NCBI GenBank assembly: GCA_021737975.1
Contig: JAIPCZ010000001.1
Span: 62,001-126,000, forward strand
Direction of reading: 5' to 3'
Source of the DNA: Polaromonas sp.
GTDB lineage: Bacteria > Pseudomonadota > Gammaproteobacteria > Burkholderiales > Burkholderiaceae_C
DNA length: 64,000 nucleotides
Part shown: piece by piece, positions 63,562 through 64,000 of the stretch
Layout of the letters: each line of letters starts with the position of its first letter
Numbering within the stretch: the stretch's first letter is position 1
Notes under the pieces: model-generated
The model's input: only the letters and a program-made list of their open reading frames with translations
Told to the model about the DNA's origin: nothing
The model's database searches: none
Translations under genes and position numbers: made by a program

Positions 63562-64000
63562 TCAGTGAATCTTGGTCACGGGTGGCCCTGACGCGGTCGC
63601 CGTGACACGGGCCTCAAAGAACATGTTGCCATCGATGTCGTTGTTGACATTGTTGTCTTCCTGGCTGAATTCAACGCGCGTGCTTGCAGCACCGGCGTCA
63701 AGCGCGCGCTCAGCGGCCTCGGTGCCGGCCAGATCCTGCGCATGCGCGATGGCCGGTGCCAGCGTGTTGAAGTCGCGCGGACCGCCAGGCGCGAAGACCC
63801 TGAAAACGCCCTTGACGGGTTGCGACACCGTGATGTGGACCCGCTGCGACACCTCCCCCAAGACCGCTCCCACCGCGTTCGCCACTTCAGCGAAGCGTGG
63901 CATGACCAACTGCACACCAAGACCTTGCGCCACCCTGGGGTAGTAACTGGCCGCGGGTGCGCCGACGGCGACCAAAGGCACGCTGGGGGAAAACTGCAGC
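63562..64000 (-). CDS. Hydantoinase/oxoprolinase family protein, C-terminal part (5' part outside window)
   Basis: The open frame continues off the right window edge; only the last 145 residues are visible. It contains VPLVAVGAPAASYYPRVAQGLG and MPRFAEVANAVGAVLGEVSQRV, which match the C-terminal end of hydantoinase/oxoprolinase (HyuA) proteins, an ASKHA-fold ATPase group. The upstream codons read in frame through position 64000, so it is a 5'-truncated gene, not a short protein. It converges with the porin. Function is unknown; hydantoin, 5-oxoproline or another cyclic amide is possible. Confidence 0.75.
   Translation of the reverse strand, partial: LQFSPSVPLVAVGAPAASYYPRVAQGLGVQLVMPRFAEVANAVGAVLGEVSQRVHITVSQPVKGVFRVFAPGGPRDFNTLAPAIAHAQDLAGTEAAERALDAGAASTRVEFSQEDNNVNNDIDGNMFFEARVTATASGPPVTKIH

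Overview
The window looks like a chromosomal segment of a Gram-negative betaproteobacterium of the order Burkholderiales, most likely a Rhodoferax-like member of the Comamonadaceae. The evidence is a GC-rich coding bias, a Burkholderiales-type porin, a full system I cytochrome c maturation operon, many c-type cytochromes, an RquA-type rhodoquinone methyltransferase, and an origin-type block (mnmG-rsmG-parA-parB with parS sites). The taxonomic call is inference from gene content. No rRNA, tRNA, insertion sequence, prophage or CRISPR array was seen.

Region 1 (1-17.8 kb) is a carbohydrate island. A leftward operon (aldolase, ABC ATPase, binding protein, two permeases) and a rightward operon (IlvD/Edd dehydratase, Gfo/Idh/MocA oxidoreductase, SDR dehydrogenase) flank a LacI-family regulator. 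Near-identical palindromic operators lie at both promoters. An esterase-like hydrolase and a second complete CUT1 ABC transporter ending in a GH31 glycosidase follow. Together they suggest import of a glycoside, its hydrolysis, oxidation to a sugar acid, dehydration and aldol cleavage. The sugar itself cannot be read from the sequence.

Region 2 (17.8-29.8 kb) holds a duplicated tetraheme cytochrome c, parB, a small hydrolase, parA, a LysE-type exporter, rsmG and mnmG (four parS sites, three of them inside genes), PPi-type phosphofructokinase and an FMN reductase. It ends with two monoheme cytochromes flanking a NapC/NirT tetraheme quinol dehydrogenase, divergent from rquA. Region 3 (29.8-36.8 kb) is ccmABCDEFGHI. 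It is followed by a strong terminator and an AT-rich gap with DnaA boxes in front of minCDE. Region 4 (39-46.8 kb) is housekeeping and metal/redox genes: diheme cytochrome, copper P-type ATPase with a CopZ-like protein, Crp/Fnr regulator, DUF2892, rdgC, a Spy-like protein, DUF2189, DUF2788 and NnrU.

Region 5 (46.8-64 kb) is the most interesting. Choline/betaine uptake (proVW, a ChoX-like binding protein) and choline oxidation (betB, betA) surround a tightly packed seven-gene module: corrinoid protein, DUF1638, 'virulence factor' domain protein, MetV, MetF, pterin-dependent methyltransferase and a ferredoxin-ASKHA corrinoid reactivase. A GbdR-like regulator and formyl-THF deformylase (purU) lie beside it. 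I read this as a route in which choline becomes glycine betaine, a methyl group passes through a corrinoid protein to tetrahydrofolate, and the C1 unit is oxidised and released as formate. The methyltransferase that would take the methyl group from the substrate is not in the window. A porin and the 3' part of a hydantoinase/oxoprolinase gene close the window.
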